A DNA stretch of 64,000 bases from Candidatus Obscuribacterales bacterium. GTDB taxonomy: Bacteria; Cyanobacteriota; Vampirovibrionia; Obscuribacterales; Obscuribacteraceae. Under the pieces are notes generated by a model, which was not told where the DNA came from, did no database searches, and worked only from the letters and a program-made list of their open reading frames with translations. The stretch is from assembly GCA_019744775.1 (NCBI GenBank), contig JAIETZ010000002.1, positions 62,001-126,000 on the forward strand, read 5' to 3'. Below, piece by piece: positions 19,295-27,592 of this stretch. Both the position numbers and the translations under genes were made by a program. Each line of letters opens with the position of its first letter. The first letter of the stretch is position 1.

Positions 19295-21724
19295 TTAGTT
19301 AAGAGCACCAATGAGTTCACCAAAGCCGTGACTACTTGTGCGCAAAATTGTGCGCAAGTCGTTAAGCATGGTAATTCGATTACTTATCAAATTAATTGTC
19401 TCGTTCCAGAAGTGATGAGCCTTACCTTCTGCTGAAAGTTTCTCTATAGTCGACGGACGATCGATATTTTTATTCACAACCCTAGATTCTTTCCAATAAG
19501 CAATTAAATCTTCTCTGCGCGTCCTGTTGGCAGAGCTAAATGGAGAAGGAGCATTGAGATAACGTTCCATAACCGGGGTCAACTTGAAAGAGCTCGGTCC
19601 CTTGCCCAAAGCCGCGTTTATCGCATTGGGCTGCGCCTGACGTCTACCCCAGAAGCCCTGATGCTCTATAACAGATGCGCCGGCCAAACCGGCAATAAGA
19701 TAACCAGAAACAATATTTACGCGATTGGCATCCAAAACAGTCTTTGGATATGAAGACAATCCCATTGAATCAGAAATGATTCCTAAAATACCTATCTGAT
19801 AGAAGTTGAGGTTGTTAGTCAACGTGATTGCCGTATTCTGCCTGCGAATCATTTGATCACGCACTTGCGTCTCAATTAAACTTTGACGTCCAATTTTATC
19901 GCTATCAGAATTGGTGTCTAGGTAGCCTTGCAATACCAGACGCGTGACAGCAATCTTGGCATTCTCATCAGATCGCTCAAGGCTATCTCTAACTAAGGAA
20001 GTAGCACCCAGCAACTTAGCGGCTCCACTTGCGAAAGGATTTAACGAAGCAACTGTGTCATCAGCATCAGGTGATGTTGATTGCGGCCAGACTTGACGTA
20101 ACAAATCTGCCAATTCGCCATCAAATTGCCAGAAGTGTTCTCTCAGCGAACTTAAAAGTGCAATACGGTTGATGACGAGTTTGATGGTGTCCCACTTGCA
20201 TGACGGCATGTTGGCAAGTTTTTCTAAGTCATGACGATTTTTCAGATTCATGGTGGTAACGTGATACTTTGTCCACACATCATTTAGATAATTACGTCTG
20301 GTCTTTCCCTCTTTGCTTAAGGGAGACGTTGAATCAAGATATGCATTTACCAGCGGTGAAAAACCATTATCGGTCTCTGCCCTAAGATGGAAAAAGTCGG
20401 CAAGCGAATTCGGCTTACTCTGATTCTTACGCCAACCACCATGCAATGCCACTAATGTTACCGTGCTCAATATTGTTGCTATAGCATCAGCGGTAATAAA
20501 CAGCTCGTTGCCGGCCTGCCCATATTCCTTCAGATAGCACCAACCGGCACATGCACCCAATGTGCCCATTTGAATAAAGTTGAGTTCAAATAGTTTTTGT
20601 AGAACTGCGCCTCGCCTGGCCATCATTTGTGAAAGCACAACATCATATTGATAATTAAGCTCTTCCTGGCAGCGATCACCGGCAATTTGCATTTCCAAAG
20701 TGGCGATTAACACTGATTGCAGAATCTGTACTTTCAGCTCCTGCTCACGCAAAGGACTAAGCTGTCCGGCACTGTCCTTTAATTCAGCAACCAGGGGTTC
20801 CAATTTAAGCAGGCGCATGGCTTCATCGGCGCCGCCGGAAAGGCTAACATTAACCGCATTCGGGTTAGCGATATCAGAGCTTATCTCTTTTAACAGAGAT
20901 AGGAGCTCCTTGTTAAATCCCATGACAGTCGAATAGAGCGACCAGAGCAAGACAATACGCCTATTCAAAACAAAAATCTTTTTAGACTTTTTATCGTCAA
21001 TACCAGCCAGTGTCTTATCGTTGTTTATGTCAGCGCCAAAGCGTTTTTTCCATACAATATTAAGCTCTTCGCGCCGTGATTTAGCTTCTCCAGGAGCCGG
21101 CATGTTGAAATAACTTGCCACCAATGGCGGCAAATTTCGCCCGTCGACTGGTCTTCCATCAACAATATGCTTAATCGATGCCGGTGGCGCTAAGTGCCTG
21201 GCCCGATCGAACTTGTTATAGACAATATTGATGGTCGGCAATCCGATAGCAAGTCCGGAACCTACCGTCGTGCCGACTGCCGATTGCTTGAATTTTTTTG
21301 CAATTCGAGAATAGGGCTCGAAAAGGCCGTACAAAACCGCCAATTGTGAAAAGTTAGCAACAGTAAACGCCTCATTAATAGTATTTGTCTGCCTCTGCTT
21401 TTTGGACAGCATATCGTATGCATATGCCATTTCAACTTCCAGGCGATTTTCAGCGGACTGCACCTGCAATATTCCTTGCAGGATTCGGCGCAAACAAAAC
21501 GCCCTTAGCTGCACGGATTTTTGCCGGTCAACTGAGCCACCAAGCAATTGCTCAACATCCGTATTGATACCAAGAATATCGGCAGCTTGTGCAGCAGATG
21601 GACTTAATTGCACGCTTGAAGCGATTGCCGGATGAGTCAACCAGGGCTGAATGGTTAGCACGCACAAGATTGTCGCGCATGCACGATGAAAAAGCCGGTT
21701 GAAATTAGAACGCATCAGAACCAC
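19295..21724 (-). CDS. Secreted protein with three copies of an unknown ~250-residue domain
   Basis: 809 residues. The N-terminal hydrophobic segment (ATILCVLTIQPWLTHPAIA) looks like a signal peptide. The rest is three diverged repeats. Each has a helix with an MxxRR or QRQTN start and an NF..G.LG segment, a hydrophobic stretch, a motif P-N-x-(I/S) followed by F-x-P-(V/L)-(M/V), Y-(L/F)-N or D-x-(P/T)-(S/A)-P, then (T/S)RR-E/N-L and W, and a final INRI-LL-LR-type helix followed by an F-x-EL segment. Copies are around residues 90-300, 330-560 and 590-809. The family is not recognised. It lies just upstream of the amidohydrolase on the same strand (15-base gap), so the two are probably cotranscribed. 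Confidence 0.8.
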   Translation of the reverse strand: MVLMRSNFNRLFHRACATILCVLTIQPWLTHPAIASSVQLSPSAAQAADILGINTDVEQLLGGSVDRQKSVQLRAFCLRRILQGILQVQSAENRLEVEMAYAYDMLSKKQRQTNTINEAFTVANFSQLAVLYGLFEPYSRIAKKFKQSAVGTTVGSGLAIGLPTINIVYNKFDRARHLAPPASIKHIVDGRPVDGRNLPPLVASYFNMPAPGEAKSRREELNIVWKKRFGADINNDKTLAGIDDKKSKKIFVLNRRIVLLWSLYSTVMGFNKELLSLLKEISSDIANPNAVNVSLSGGADEAMRLLKLEPLVAELKDSAGQLSPLREQELKVQILQSVLIATLEMQIAGDRCQEELNYQYDVVLSQMMARRGAVLQKLFELNFIQMGTLGACAGWCYLKEYGQAGNELFITADAIATILSTVTLVALHGGWRKNQSKPNSLADFFHLRAETDNGFSPLVNAYLDSTSPLSKEGKTRRNYLNDVWTKYHVTTMNLKNRHDLEKLANMPSCKWDTIKLVINRIALLSSLREHFWQFDGELADLLRQVWPQSTSPDADDTVASLNPFASGAAKLLGATSLVRDSLERSDENAKIAVTRLVLQGYLDTNSDSDKIGRQSLIETQVRDQMIRRQNTAITLTNNLNFYQIGILGIISDSMGLSSYPKTVLDANRVNIVSGYLIAGLAGASVIEHQGFWGRRQAQPNAINAALGKGPSSFKLTPVMERYLNAPSPFSSANRTRREDLIAYWKESRVVNKNIDRPSTIEKLSAEGKAHHFWNETINLISNRITMLNDLRTILRTSSHGFGELIGALN

Positions 21725-22100
21725 ACAGCGATGTTCTCCACTTAAAAAATATCTGATGTGGAGTTTTTTTTCTATAACTACAACCTAAAACTCGGTTGTT
21801 TTAGACATTCAAAGCCTGGTGGCGTATTTGGTAGCAAACGTTGTTCTCAAGTATAGACATTTTTCAAATGGACAATTGTTTTGGACCACGCTTGTCATTT
21901 CAGTTGACCGCGACTGGACGACGCAAAAATTTGTATGGATATCAACTACTGTTCCAAGGCTTCGTCAAGATCCAAAAGGATGATTGTTGGCTCTTAGCAG
22001 TTCATTCTACAGCTCGATAAAAGAAACTTGGGATTGGTCTAACTTTCGTTGGCGAAAATCTAATTGCTGTTCTGGGAGAACACTTATCTAAAGAGGGTGT
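21725..22100. other. Intergenic region without a supported gene
   Basis: No reading frame here has convincing protein features. It holds a small hairpin (ACAACC/GGTTGT, 21780-21800) followed by TTTTAG. It presumably contains the promoter for the leftward secreted-repeat gene. Confidence 0.5.
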
Positions 22101-22289
22101 ATGGACCGAGGAAATGCAAATGACTTGGCAAAAGCACTTGAATTTGTATCACAAGTAATGATCGAAGCTGCAAACAATCCTCAAAAATATGCCGATGAAT
22201 TGATCAAAGCAGGTTTAGAGGCTGATGGATTCAGCAAACGTACGACTACGCCGTGGGCCTTGCCGAGCATGAGCGAGATGTCAGTTTGA
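22101..22289 (+). CDS. Small hypothetical protein, 62 aa
   Basis: ATG is preceded by AGAGGG at a good distance. The peptide is amphipathic and helical (LAKALEFVSQVMIEAANNPQKYADELIKAGLEADGF), followed by a short polar tail. The arrangement of a hydrophobic helix, an NNPQKYADEL segment and a Leu-rich turn loosely recalls Nif11-type leaders, but no Gly-Gly cleavage site follows and the resemblance is weak. It is alone between convergent-looking neighbours. Confidence 0.4.
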   Translation: MDRGNANDLAKALEFVSQVMIEAANNPQKYADELIKAGLEADGFSKRTTTPWALPSMSEMSV

Positions 22290-22312
22290 TGTTCTGCCGC
22301 ACAGTCAGTGGT

Positions 22313-23980
22313 TTATTGATACCGAGTAGCAATCCACTTCTTGTATAGTTCGCTTGATAATTCTGCATAGTACGACGCCCGATCAAGCGCCCAACCTTTC
22401 TCTCCGTAATCACTCATATTTCTAAGCAGGTAGAATAAGCTCTGCGCCGTACTATGCGCACCTTCATAATCACCAGACTTTTGCTGAACTTGCAAAGCTT
22501 CTTCGTACAGCCGCCAAGCTCTATTATGCTCACCGAGGGTTTGAAAATGACTGCCAAGGCGTTCTTTAAATTTACCGATGGCAGGATTCATTTCTCCATA
22601 TATGCCGGTCAATTTATGTATTCCAGCCGAATAAAGTCGAACCGCACTTTGGTGATCAATATCAGCCCAAGCATCAGGGTACCCGTGTTCATAGACTTTT
22701 CTGGGATCCAAAACAACCTTCCAGCCATTTTTTAGTTGTCCCCACAATAGAGGATCAGCGTAGCCGGAAGAGAATCCTGCACGCTCCATAGTTTTCTCAA
22801 GGGGTTCGATTTCTGATGGATACACCTTCTCTGAGAAGTGCTCCCAATCCGAGCGCCATTTTTGATAGGGTCTGATAAACTCAGGCAATTTTTCAATGGT
22901 GCAGTTATGTAATTCTATTTTTTCCAGTGGCTGAATAACCAATGGGCAATTTACCGATCCATAATCATGCTTCAGATTCGCAATTTCACCAGTGTATTTT
23001 GAACGAAGCTCCAAGCAAGTATTAGTTGAATACTCTGGTTCCCACTTTCCCTGAAAGTACTTTAGAATTCCACTAAATGATTTGCCATTAAGTAAATCAC
23101 GCACCATATAAAATGGCTGAAGTGAACTGGAATCCGCAATGATAATGCTATTGAGCATTTGTCCTATGTCATCAAACGGCTTGTACAGAAGCTCAAGATT
23201 GTTATCAACTGGTTTGTACTTATAATTGGAACTAGATCCACCTTTGTGAAGAATGGCATTGCCATCATCATGCAGCTCGATTTTTTCTCCAGTCGGTAAA
23301 TTCCATTCACGCTTTTTAAATAACACGGTTGCATCAGCAAGAGTTTCGCCTGCTTGCTTAGAGACGAGTTGTTCTGTTAGTCCTCCAGCATAGGCAGGAC
23401 GTAAACCGCTAAATTCAGCACCTGTCAACATCGACGCTTGCATGGCATTAGCTGTCATTGCTAGTCCAGGGCGTAACGTTCCGGCAATGTCTACAGCCAA
23501 CGCGCCACCAGTGCCTGCCAGTCCTGTCACTGGATAATCAATAGCCATTGAGCCAAGATTGTAACCGAGCAGTTTTTTATTCGCTTCCAAATGACTTGCG
23601 TTGACGGCCGTATCCCACATAACAGGCGCCGTTCGCATTCCCAGATCTCCGGCAAGCATCAGAGTCCCAGCTACAGGTAGCAGTTTCTGGGCACCGGCAA
23701 GAAATTTATCTGAATTGTGTCCGATGAATGGTTCTATAAATACTTTAGGATTCTTGGTGACCACTGCCAACCCTGCTCCAATCGCGGCAGATGCAACGAC
23801 TTGCATACCTACGGCAGAAAGCGGATTGTCCTTAATTTCATTGACCCTTTCACAAAGCCCATTGAAAGCGGTCTGTGGTACCGAACCTAATAGTTCCATT
23901 TCTCTATGGAAGATACTAGCGACGGAGTTGTCTACTGAGGATAGATGATGGATCCTGTGCTCACGCTGAAAATCAGACAT
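22313..23980 (-). CDS. Hypothetical protein with C-terminal TPR-like helices, 555 aa
   Basis: The N-terminal 200 residues are rich in small residues and have glycine-rich hydrophobic stretches (VVASAAIGAGLAVV, VAGTLMLAGDLGM, VTGLAGTGGALAVDIAG) that could associate with membranes. The centre contains WNLPTGEKIELHDDGNAILHKG and a leucine-rich-like run around FQGKWEPEYSTNT. The C-terminus (about residues 455-550) has two or three TPR-like units (LGSHFQTLGEHNRAWRLYEEALQVQQKSGDYEGAHSTA). No catalytic motif is seen and the family is not recognised. Confidence 0.7.
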   Translation of the reverse strand: MSDFQREHRIHHLSSVDNSVASIFHREMELLGSVPQTAFNGLCERVNEIKDNPLSAVGMQVVASAAIGAGLAVVTKNPKVFIEPFIGHNSDKFLAGAQKLLPVAGTLMLAGDLGMRTAPVMWDTAVNASHLEANKKLLGYNLGSMAIDYPVTGLAGTGGALAVDIAGTLRPGLAMTANAMQASMLTGAEFSGLRPAYAGGLTEQLVSKQAGETLADATVLFKKREWNLPTGEKIELHDDGNAILHKGGSSSNYKYKPVDNNLELLYKPFDDIGQMLNSIIIADSSSLQPFYMVRDLLNGKSFSGILKYFQGKWEPEYSTNTCLELRSKYTGEIANLKHDYGSVNCPLVIQPLEKIELHNCTIEKLPEFIRPYQKWRSDWEHFSEKVYPSEIEPLEKTMERAGFSSGYADPLLWGQLKNGWKVVLDPRKVYEHGYPDAWADIDHQSAVRLYSAGIHKLTGIYGEMNPAIGKFKERLGSHFQTLGEHNRAWRLYEEALQVQQKSGDYEGAHSTAQSLFYLLRNMSDYGEKGWALDRASYYAELSSELYKKWIATRYQ

Positions 23981-24438
23981 TGTTGAAACTCCAAGTCGAC
24001 CAGTAGCTTGCGGTTGAGAATCGACAATGTAACCGGAACCAAATCCGTCGTCATTGGGGGTATTACGAAATAACTGAGGCTTCTACGTACAAACCTGAGC
24101 GTTTGCCTGTTGCTTAAGTAGACCTAGCGTCTGGGATGCGCCCCGACAGTAGACGGATTAATTTGGGATGGGGAGTCGATAGTAGCAGTGCCATCCGATT
24201 TCCATTCTGTTGAGAATCCTTTGCTATAAGCATGGCCCCACTTATCGGTTGACTTGCAATACGCAATAGCAGCGAATTTCGTTCGTGGAGCTTGGTTATA
24301 CGACGATTGATCGAACTGAGGTCTACGCTCCCAGTCAAATTGACGGAGGTGATCATGCTTCGATGGGGAGATCGAAAACCTTAGTTCTGCGCAGCTAGTA
24401 GCTGTTCGCGCGCATCTTAAAAAACGACTCAGAAATCA
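23981..24438. other. Intergenic region, probably regulatory
   Basis: A leftward frame of 80 codons (24114-24356) exists but has no ribosome-binding site or recognisable domain, so I do not call it. Near the right end TTGACA (24439-24444) is followed after 17 bases by TAGTCT, a fair promoter for the next gene. Confidence 0.4.
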
Positions 24439-24510
24439 TTGACATCTACGTCAGGTAGGCATAGTCTGTTCCGAGATATGCACACGTCCTCCAGACTTGG
24501 AGATAGACAT

Positions 24511-24900
24511 ATGTCCGTATGGAAATACCGCGACCGTTGCAGCAAAGAAAAATTCGAATTCGCCAAAAGACTGCGAGCAAACCCGACAAAATCAGAAGCG
24601 CTTCTTTGGGATGCCCTTAGTTATAACAAACTTGGGGTAAAGTTCAGACGGCAGCACGTAATTCTCGGTTGGATTGCTGACTTTTACTGCGCTCGCTATA
24701 GACTAGTCATCGAAATCGACGGCGGTTCACATTCGTCCTTGTGGCAGATGAAGAACGATGACTATCGAGACTCAGCCATGAGAAAGCATGGCTTTATGGT
24801 TTTACGATTGAAGGACAAAACTGTCGAAAACAATCTTCCAGAGGCGCTGGAACAGATTCGAACAGCCATGGCTCGGATTCAGACTCAAGAAGCCGGGTAG
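24511..24900 (+). CDS. DUF559-family, Vsr-like nuclease-fold protein
   Basis: ATG at 24511 follows TTGGAGA, giving 129 residues. An upstream in-frame TTG at 24439 overlaps the likely -35 box and is less probable. The family pattern is complete: FAKRLRANPTKSEALLWDAL, KFRRQHVILGWIADFYC, LVIEIDGGSH, D.YRDSAMRKHGFMVLRL. DUF559 belongs to the restriction-endonuclease-like fold related to Vsr; the D and E-x-D residues are kept. Its biological role is not established. It is a single-gene unit. Confidence 0.85.
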   Translation: MSVWKYRDRCSKEKFEFAKRLRANPTKSEALLWDALSYNKLGVKFRRQHVILGWIADFYCARYRLVIEIDGGSHSSLWQMKNDDYRDSAMRKHGFMVLRLKDKTVENNLPEALEQIRTAMARIQTQEAG

Positions 24901-24977
24901 AAAATGAAACTATAAACTTTCAATTCACTTGACGGATAAAAAATTGATCTCGGCAGCCAGGAAATGCAAATTTAACG

Positions 24978-25013
24978 TGTGTCATATTGACACACATGTA
25001 TCAATATGACACA
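24978..25013. promoter_or_regulatory. higBA operator: 13-bp inverted repeat over the -35 box
   Basis: Arms TGTGTCATATTGA and TCAATATGACACA are exact reverse complements separated by 10 bases. TTGACA (24987-24992) lies across the left arm edge and CACAAT follows 17 bases later, so the palindrome covers the core promoter. This fits autorepression by the HigA antitoxin. Confidence 0.7.
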
Positions 25014-25034
25014 ATAGATACATCAAGAAATACT

Positions 25035-25316
25035 GTGAATATCAACAACCTTAGAGCGATTAATAAGTTCCAGGTGAAGCATCCCGATTGCCGCACCGCC
25101 TTAGATCGCTGGGTTAAGCTAACCCAAATCGCGCAATGGAAACGGCTATTGGATGTTCAAGCCACCTTCCCATCTGCCGAAGACGTGAAGGGCTGGATTG
25201 TTTTCAACATCAAAGGTAATAGCTATCGCCTAATTTCAACAATTCGGTATCCGGAACGCGAAGTTGATATTCACGAAATCATGACGCATGAGCAATACGA
25301 CAGGTGGAAACCATGA
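25035..25316 (+). CDS. higB: HigB-family type II toxin (mRNA interferase)
   Basis: GTG at 25035 is chosen because longer frames would begin inside the operator. The 93 residues match HigB: KFQVKHPDCRTALDRWVKL, W then VFNIKGNSYRLISTIRYP, and the final H-E-x-Y-D-R-W. Family members cleave mRNA on the ribosome and are neutralised by the HTH antitoxin encoded next. Toxin-before-antitoxin order is typical for higBA. The stop overlaps the antitoxin start (ATGA). The pair lies just outside the left end of the ssrA-integrated element, so it is chromosomal as drawn here. Confidence 0.88.
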   Translation: MNINNLRAINKFQVKHPDCRTALDRWVKLTQIAQWKRLLDVQATFPSAEDVKGWIVFNIKGNSYRLISTIRYPEREVDIHEIMTHEQYDRWKP

Positions 25317-25720
25317 GTACAACCTTAGAAGCACCAAAGGAATATTTAAAACTCATAAAACAATTTCCTCTTCTACCCATTAGCAGCGAGTCAAAACTCG
25401 ATGCAGCGATTGAAGTGATGAAAGAACTAACACGCCCAAACAGAAAGCTAACCAATTCAGAAAGCGGTTATCTGAAAATTTTGACCGGCTTGATCAGAGA
25501 ATATGAGTCAAAACATTATGCTCAGGCAACCAATTCACCGCAAGAGATTGTCGAGGCATTGATGGAAGAAGCAGGACTAAATCAGACAGCGTTAGCAGCA
25601 GAGTTGGGCATTGAACGATCAAATCTTTCTGCCTTTCTGTCCCACAATCGACAGCTAAGCAAAACCAATGCTCTAAAAATCGCAGAGCGATTCAAAATTG
25701 ACATTACTGCATTGCTATAG
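25313..25720 (+). CDS. higA: HigA-family antitoxin, XRE HTH
   Basis: Starts at ATG 25313 in an ATGA overlap with the toxin. The C-terminal HTH is clear (EEAGLNQTALAAELGIERSNLSAFLSHNRQLSKTNALKIAERFKI). The first 75 residues are helical and probably bind the toxin. Expected to repress its own promoter at the upstream palindrome. The frame also opens at 25304, three codons earlier, but the overlap start is favoured. Confidence 0.88.
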   Translation: MSTTLEAPKEYLKLIKQFPLLPISSESKLDAAIEVMKELTRPNRKLTNSESGYLKILTGLIREYESKHYAQATNSPQEIVEALMEEAGLNQTALAAELGIERSNLSAFLSHNRQLSKTNALKIAERFKIDITALL

Positions 25721-25737
25721 CATTTATTTGAATTTAA

Positions 25738-25757
25738 AAATGGTGGAGGCGGCGAGA
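25738..25757. repeat. Left attachment site: displaced ssrA 3'-end copy
   Basis: AAATGGTGGAGGCGGCGAGA, identical to 52636-52655, where it forms the 3' end of the tmRNA gene. At this position the flanking sequence does not continue as tmRNA, so this is the fragment left by integration. Confidence 0.85.
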
Positions 25758-25876
25758 GAGTCCTGCTGCCCGACTCGAATTTGTGACAGAATACCGCTTT
25801 CAAGCATGGGGACTGGATTTCAGTTATTTGCTTCATTGTGTTGGATATCACTAGATTATACGGTCTACTACCTAAA

Positions 25877-25898
25877 TTGTGCACAGTTTTGTGCACAA
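25877..25898. repeat. Inverted repeat near the left end of the island
   Basis: TTGTGCACA and TGTGCACAA are perfect reverse complements with GTTT between. A related sequence is found near the right end at 52546-52567, and a looser one near 51172. Candidate integrase or excisionase arm sites. Confidence 0.45.
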
Positions 25899-25959
25899 CC
25901 ACCGCCCAACTAGATTCTGCCAAACACCGTTGATTGGCACCGTTATCGACTTCATCACC

Positions 25960-26826
25960 TTACTTTACCTGCTCACGCAAACGTATTTCTTTCAAATACT
26001 TCTTATAATGGCTTACAAGTTGGTCGTCTGATATGGTTACTCCCGTCGTCCTTTTAATGTCGGATCGGATCTGTGAAAAATAGCCTCTAAGCACCGGCTC
26101 CTTAAGCTTGAGGCGTACTGCTATTTCTGCATAGCTTAAGCCTCGGGTTTTAAGTCTCAAAGCAGTGTGTTCATAGTGTCTGAATTGCTCAAAGACTTTT
26201 ATCGGTACGTATGGACCAGCATAACGCAACGTGCGTCCGTAACGCAAAGCCTGCTTCCACCTCACATCTAGATTAGGGCGATTTATAAAGCCTGGTGGTG
26301 GATTCAGAAGCCACGTTAATAAGGATAAGCATCTGCGACGCCTATGCTCTCGGTACATACGCTGGTAGCCAAAATAATAGGCAATCAATTCCTGCTGGTT
26401 GTTAACCTTTAATTTCTTGGAAGCTGCACAAATTCGCGGACGAATGCTATTACGCTTTATGCTCATCCGGTCGGCTATCTCCACATCAGTTTTGTTATTC
26501 GCTAATAGCGATACTAACTCAAGTTCTTTCGGCGACAATTGGCTAGGAGGAGTAGGCATAAGCATCCATGGACGACGGCTCAAAGTCCAAATGATCTCTT
26601 CGTAAGTTGCTCTGGTCTGTCGCGCTTGCCTTGCCTGCTCTGCTTCTAACCTTTGCTGGTCTTTCTTTTGCCGACGTCTAACCTTTTTCGCTTGCTTCCG
26701 TAAGAAAATTTCCTTGATGAACCGAATATCGCCTTGAAGATCACTAAGCTGCTGGCTGATCTCAACCATCTCTCGTCGAAGTTGAACAATCACTTCTACA
26801 TCGATTGCATGGTGAACATTCTGCAT
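25960..26826 (-). CDS. Protein with two LuxR-like HTH segments
   Basis: ATG at 26826 follows GAGGA; a longer frame to 26889 overlaps the upstream gene. The N-terminal part is a coiled coil rich in Lys/Arg/Gln (RREMVEISQQLSDL, KKVRRRQKKDQQRLEAEQARQA). Two HTH-like segments follow: LSPKELELVSLLANNKTDVEIADRMSIKRNSI and LKTRGLSYAEIAVRLKLKEPVLRGYFSQIRSDI. Both resemble LuxR/sigma-4 recognition helices. Probably a DNA-binding regulator of the island's left end; no effector domain is recognised. Confidence 0.65.
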   Translation of the reverse strand: MQNVHHAIDVEVIVQLRREMVEISQQLSDLQGDIRFIKEIFLRKQAKKVRRRQKKDQQRLEAEQARQARQTRATYEEIIWTLSRRPWMLMPTPPSQLSPKELELVSLLANNKTDVEIADRMSIKRNSIRPRICAASKKLKVNNQQELIAYYFGYQRMYREHRRRRCLSLLTWLLNPPPGFINRPNLDVRWKQALRYGRTLRYAGPYVPIKVFEQFRHYEHTALRLKTRGLSYAEIAVRLKLKEPVLRGYFSQIRSDIKRTTGVTISDDQLVSHYKKYLKEIRLREQVK

Positions 26827-26851
26827 AACTGAAACATCCTCTACCAGAAGG

Positions 26852-27397
26852 CTACGGTCGGATCCACAGCCAGAGGCTAAATACTCCAATAACCAGATGC
26901 AGAATACCTAAAACCACTAGAGCCACCTGCAATGCGTGTGACGTTCTGAAGAAATATTCGCCATCAACACCTTTCTCCTTGTAGTGGCGCATACGGTCAG
27001 CCATAGGCATGTTGGCAGGCAATTCCTTGTTCAAATGTTCAATGTATTTCAACTCACGATTTGTATAAACAAATAGTTTGCCAGCAAGGCGCTCAAACTC
27101 TTCATTCCCAAATATTTGATTATAGGCAAAATATAGATATGCACCAGCAGAACCTATTCCCATAATTGCTGGTAACAGGAAAGCAATTTTCAGATCAGCA
27201 GCCTCTGGTCTCGACAAAACAAACGACATTATTGCGCCAGTGATACCATAAAAGAAAATCGTAAATTGAATCACTATTTTCAGATAGTCAACAACTTCCG
27301 AAGACAGTAATTTGTACCTTTCCCAAAGGATTTGTCTATCTGCCTCATCTTTTTCACTCTCTAAGCGCATTAGGGCATCACTCATAACTGTGTTCAT
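26852..27397 (-). CDS. Membrane protein of unknown function, 181 aa
   Basis: Two adjacent transmembrane helices near residues 40-60 and 70-92 (VIQFTIFFYGITGAIMSFVL, IAFLLPAIMGIGSAGAYLYFAY) and a third at the C-terminus (LQVALVVLGILHLVIGVFSLWLW). A polar, charged central loop lies between. It is directly upstream of the HTH gene on the same strand and likely cotranscribed. The two-helix plus loop layout resembles SLATT-type membrane proteins seen in defence contexts, but I cannot assign it. Confidence 0.65.
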   Translation of the reverse strand: MNTVMSDALMRLESEKDEADRQILWERYKLLSSEVVDYLKIVIQFTIFFYGITGAIMSFVLSRPEAADLKIAFLLPAIMGIGSAGAYLYFAYNQIFGNEEFERLAGKLFVYTNRELKYIEHLNKELPANMPMADRMRHYKEKGVDGEYFFRTSHALQVALVVLGILHLVIGVFSLWLWIRP

Positions 27398-27592
27398 ATT
27401 TGTTCCACCTCATCTATCGTAATTTCCTCCCACTGTTGATCTCAAGGAGGATTAGATTACACATGCATAGACTACTAGAAAGCAACAATACTCGATTCAA
27501 TCTTAATACGAAATTTCTCTACCTATCCAATAGCGCCTGGCATCCAGTATTCCATTCCGCACCTTGCCGATCCCAAAAACTCTTTTAACAAA

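Noticed and set aside
21780-21805. Hairpin ACAACC/GGTTGT as rho-independent terminator
   Set aside because: No gene ends just before it on the matching strand and the T-run is short.
22101-22289. Nif11-type leader peptide for the C39 transporter
   Set aside because: The helical part is only loosely similar and there is no Gly-Gly site; kept only as a small hypothetical gene.
24114-24356. 80-codon leftward frame between the TPR-tailed protein and the DUF559 gene
   Set aside because: No ribosome-binding site and no recognisable domain; likely chance.
27400-27588. 62-codon frame before the HNH gene
   Set aside because: Composition like non-coding DNA, no domain, no clear start signal.
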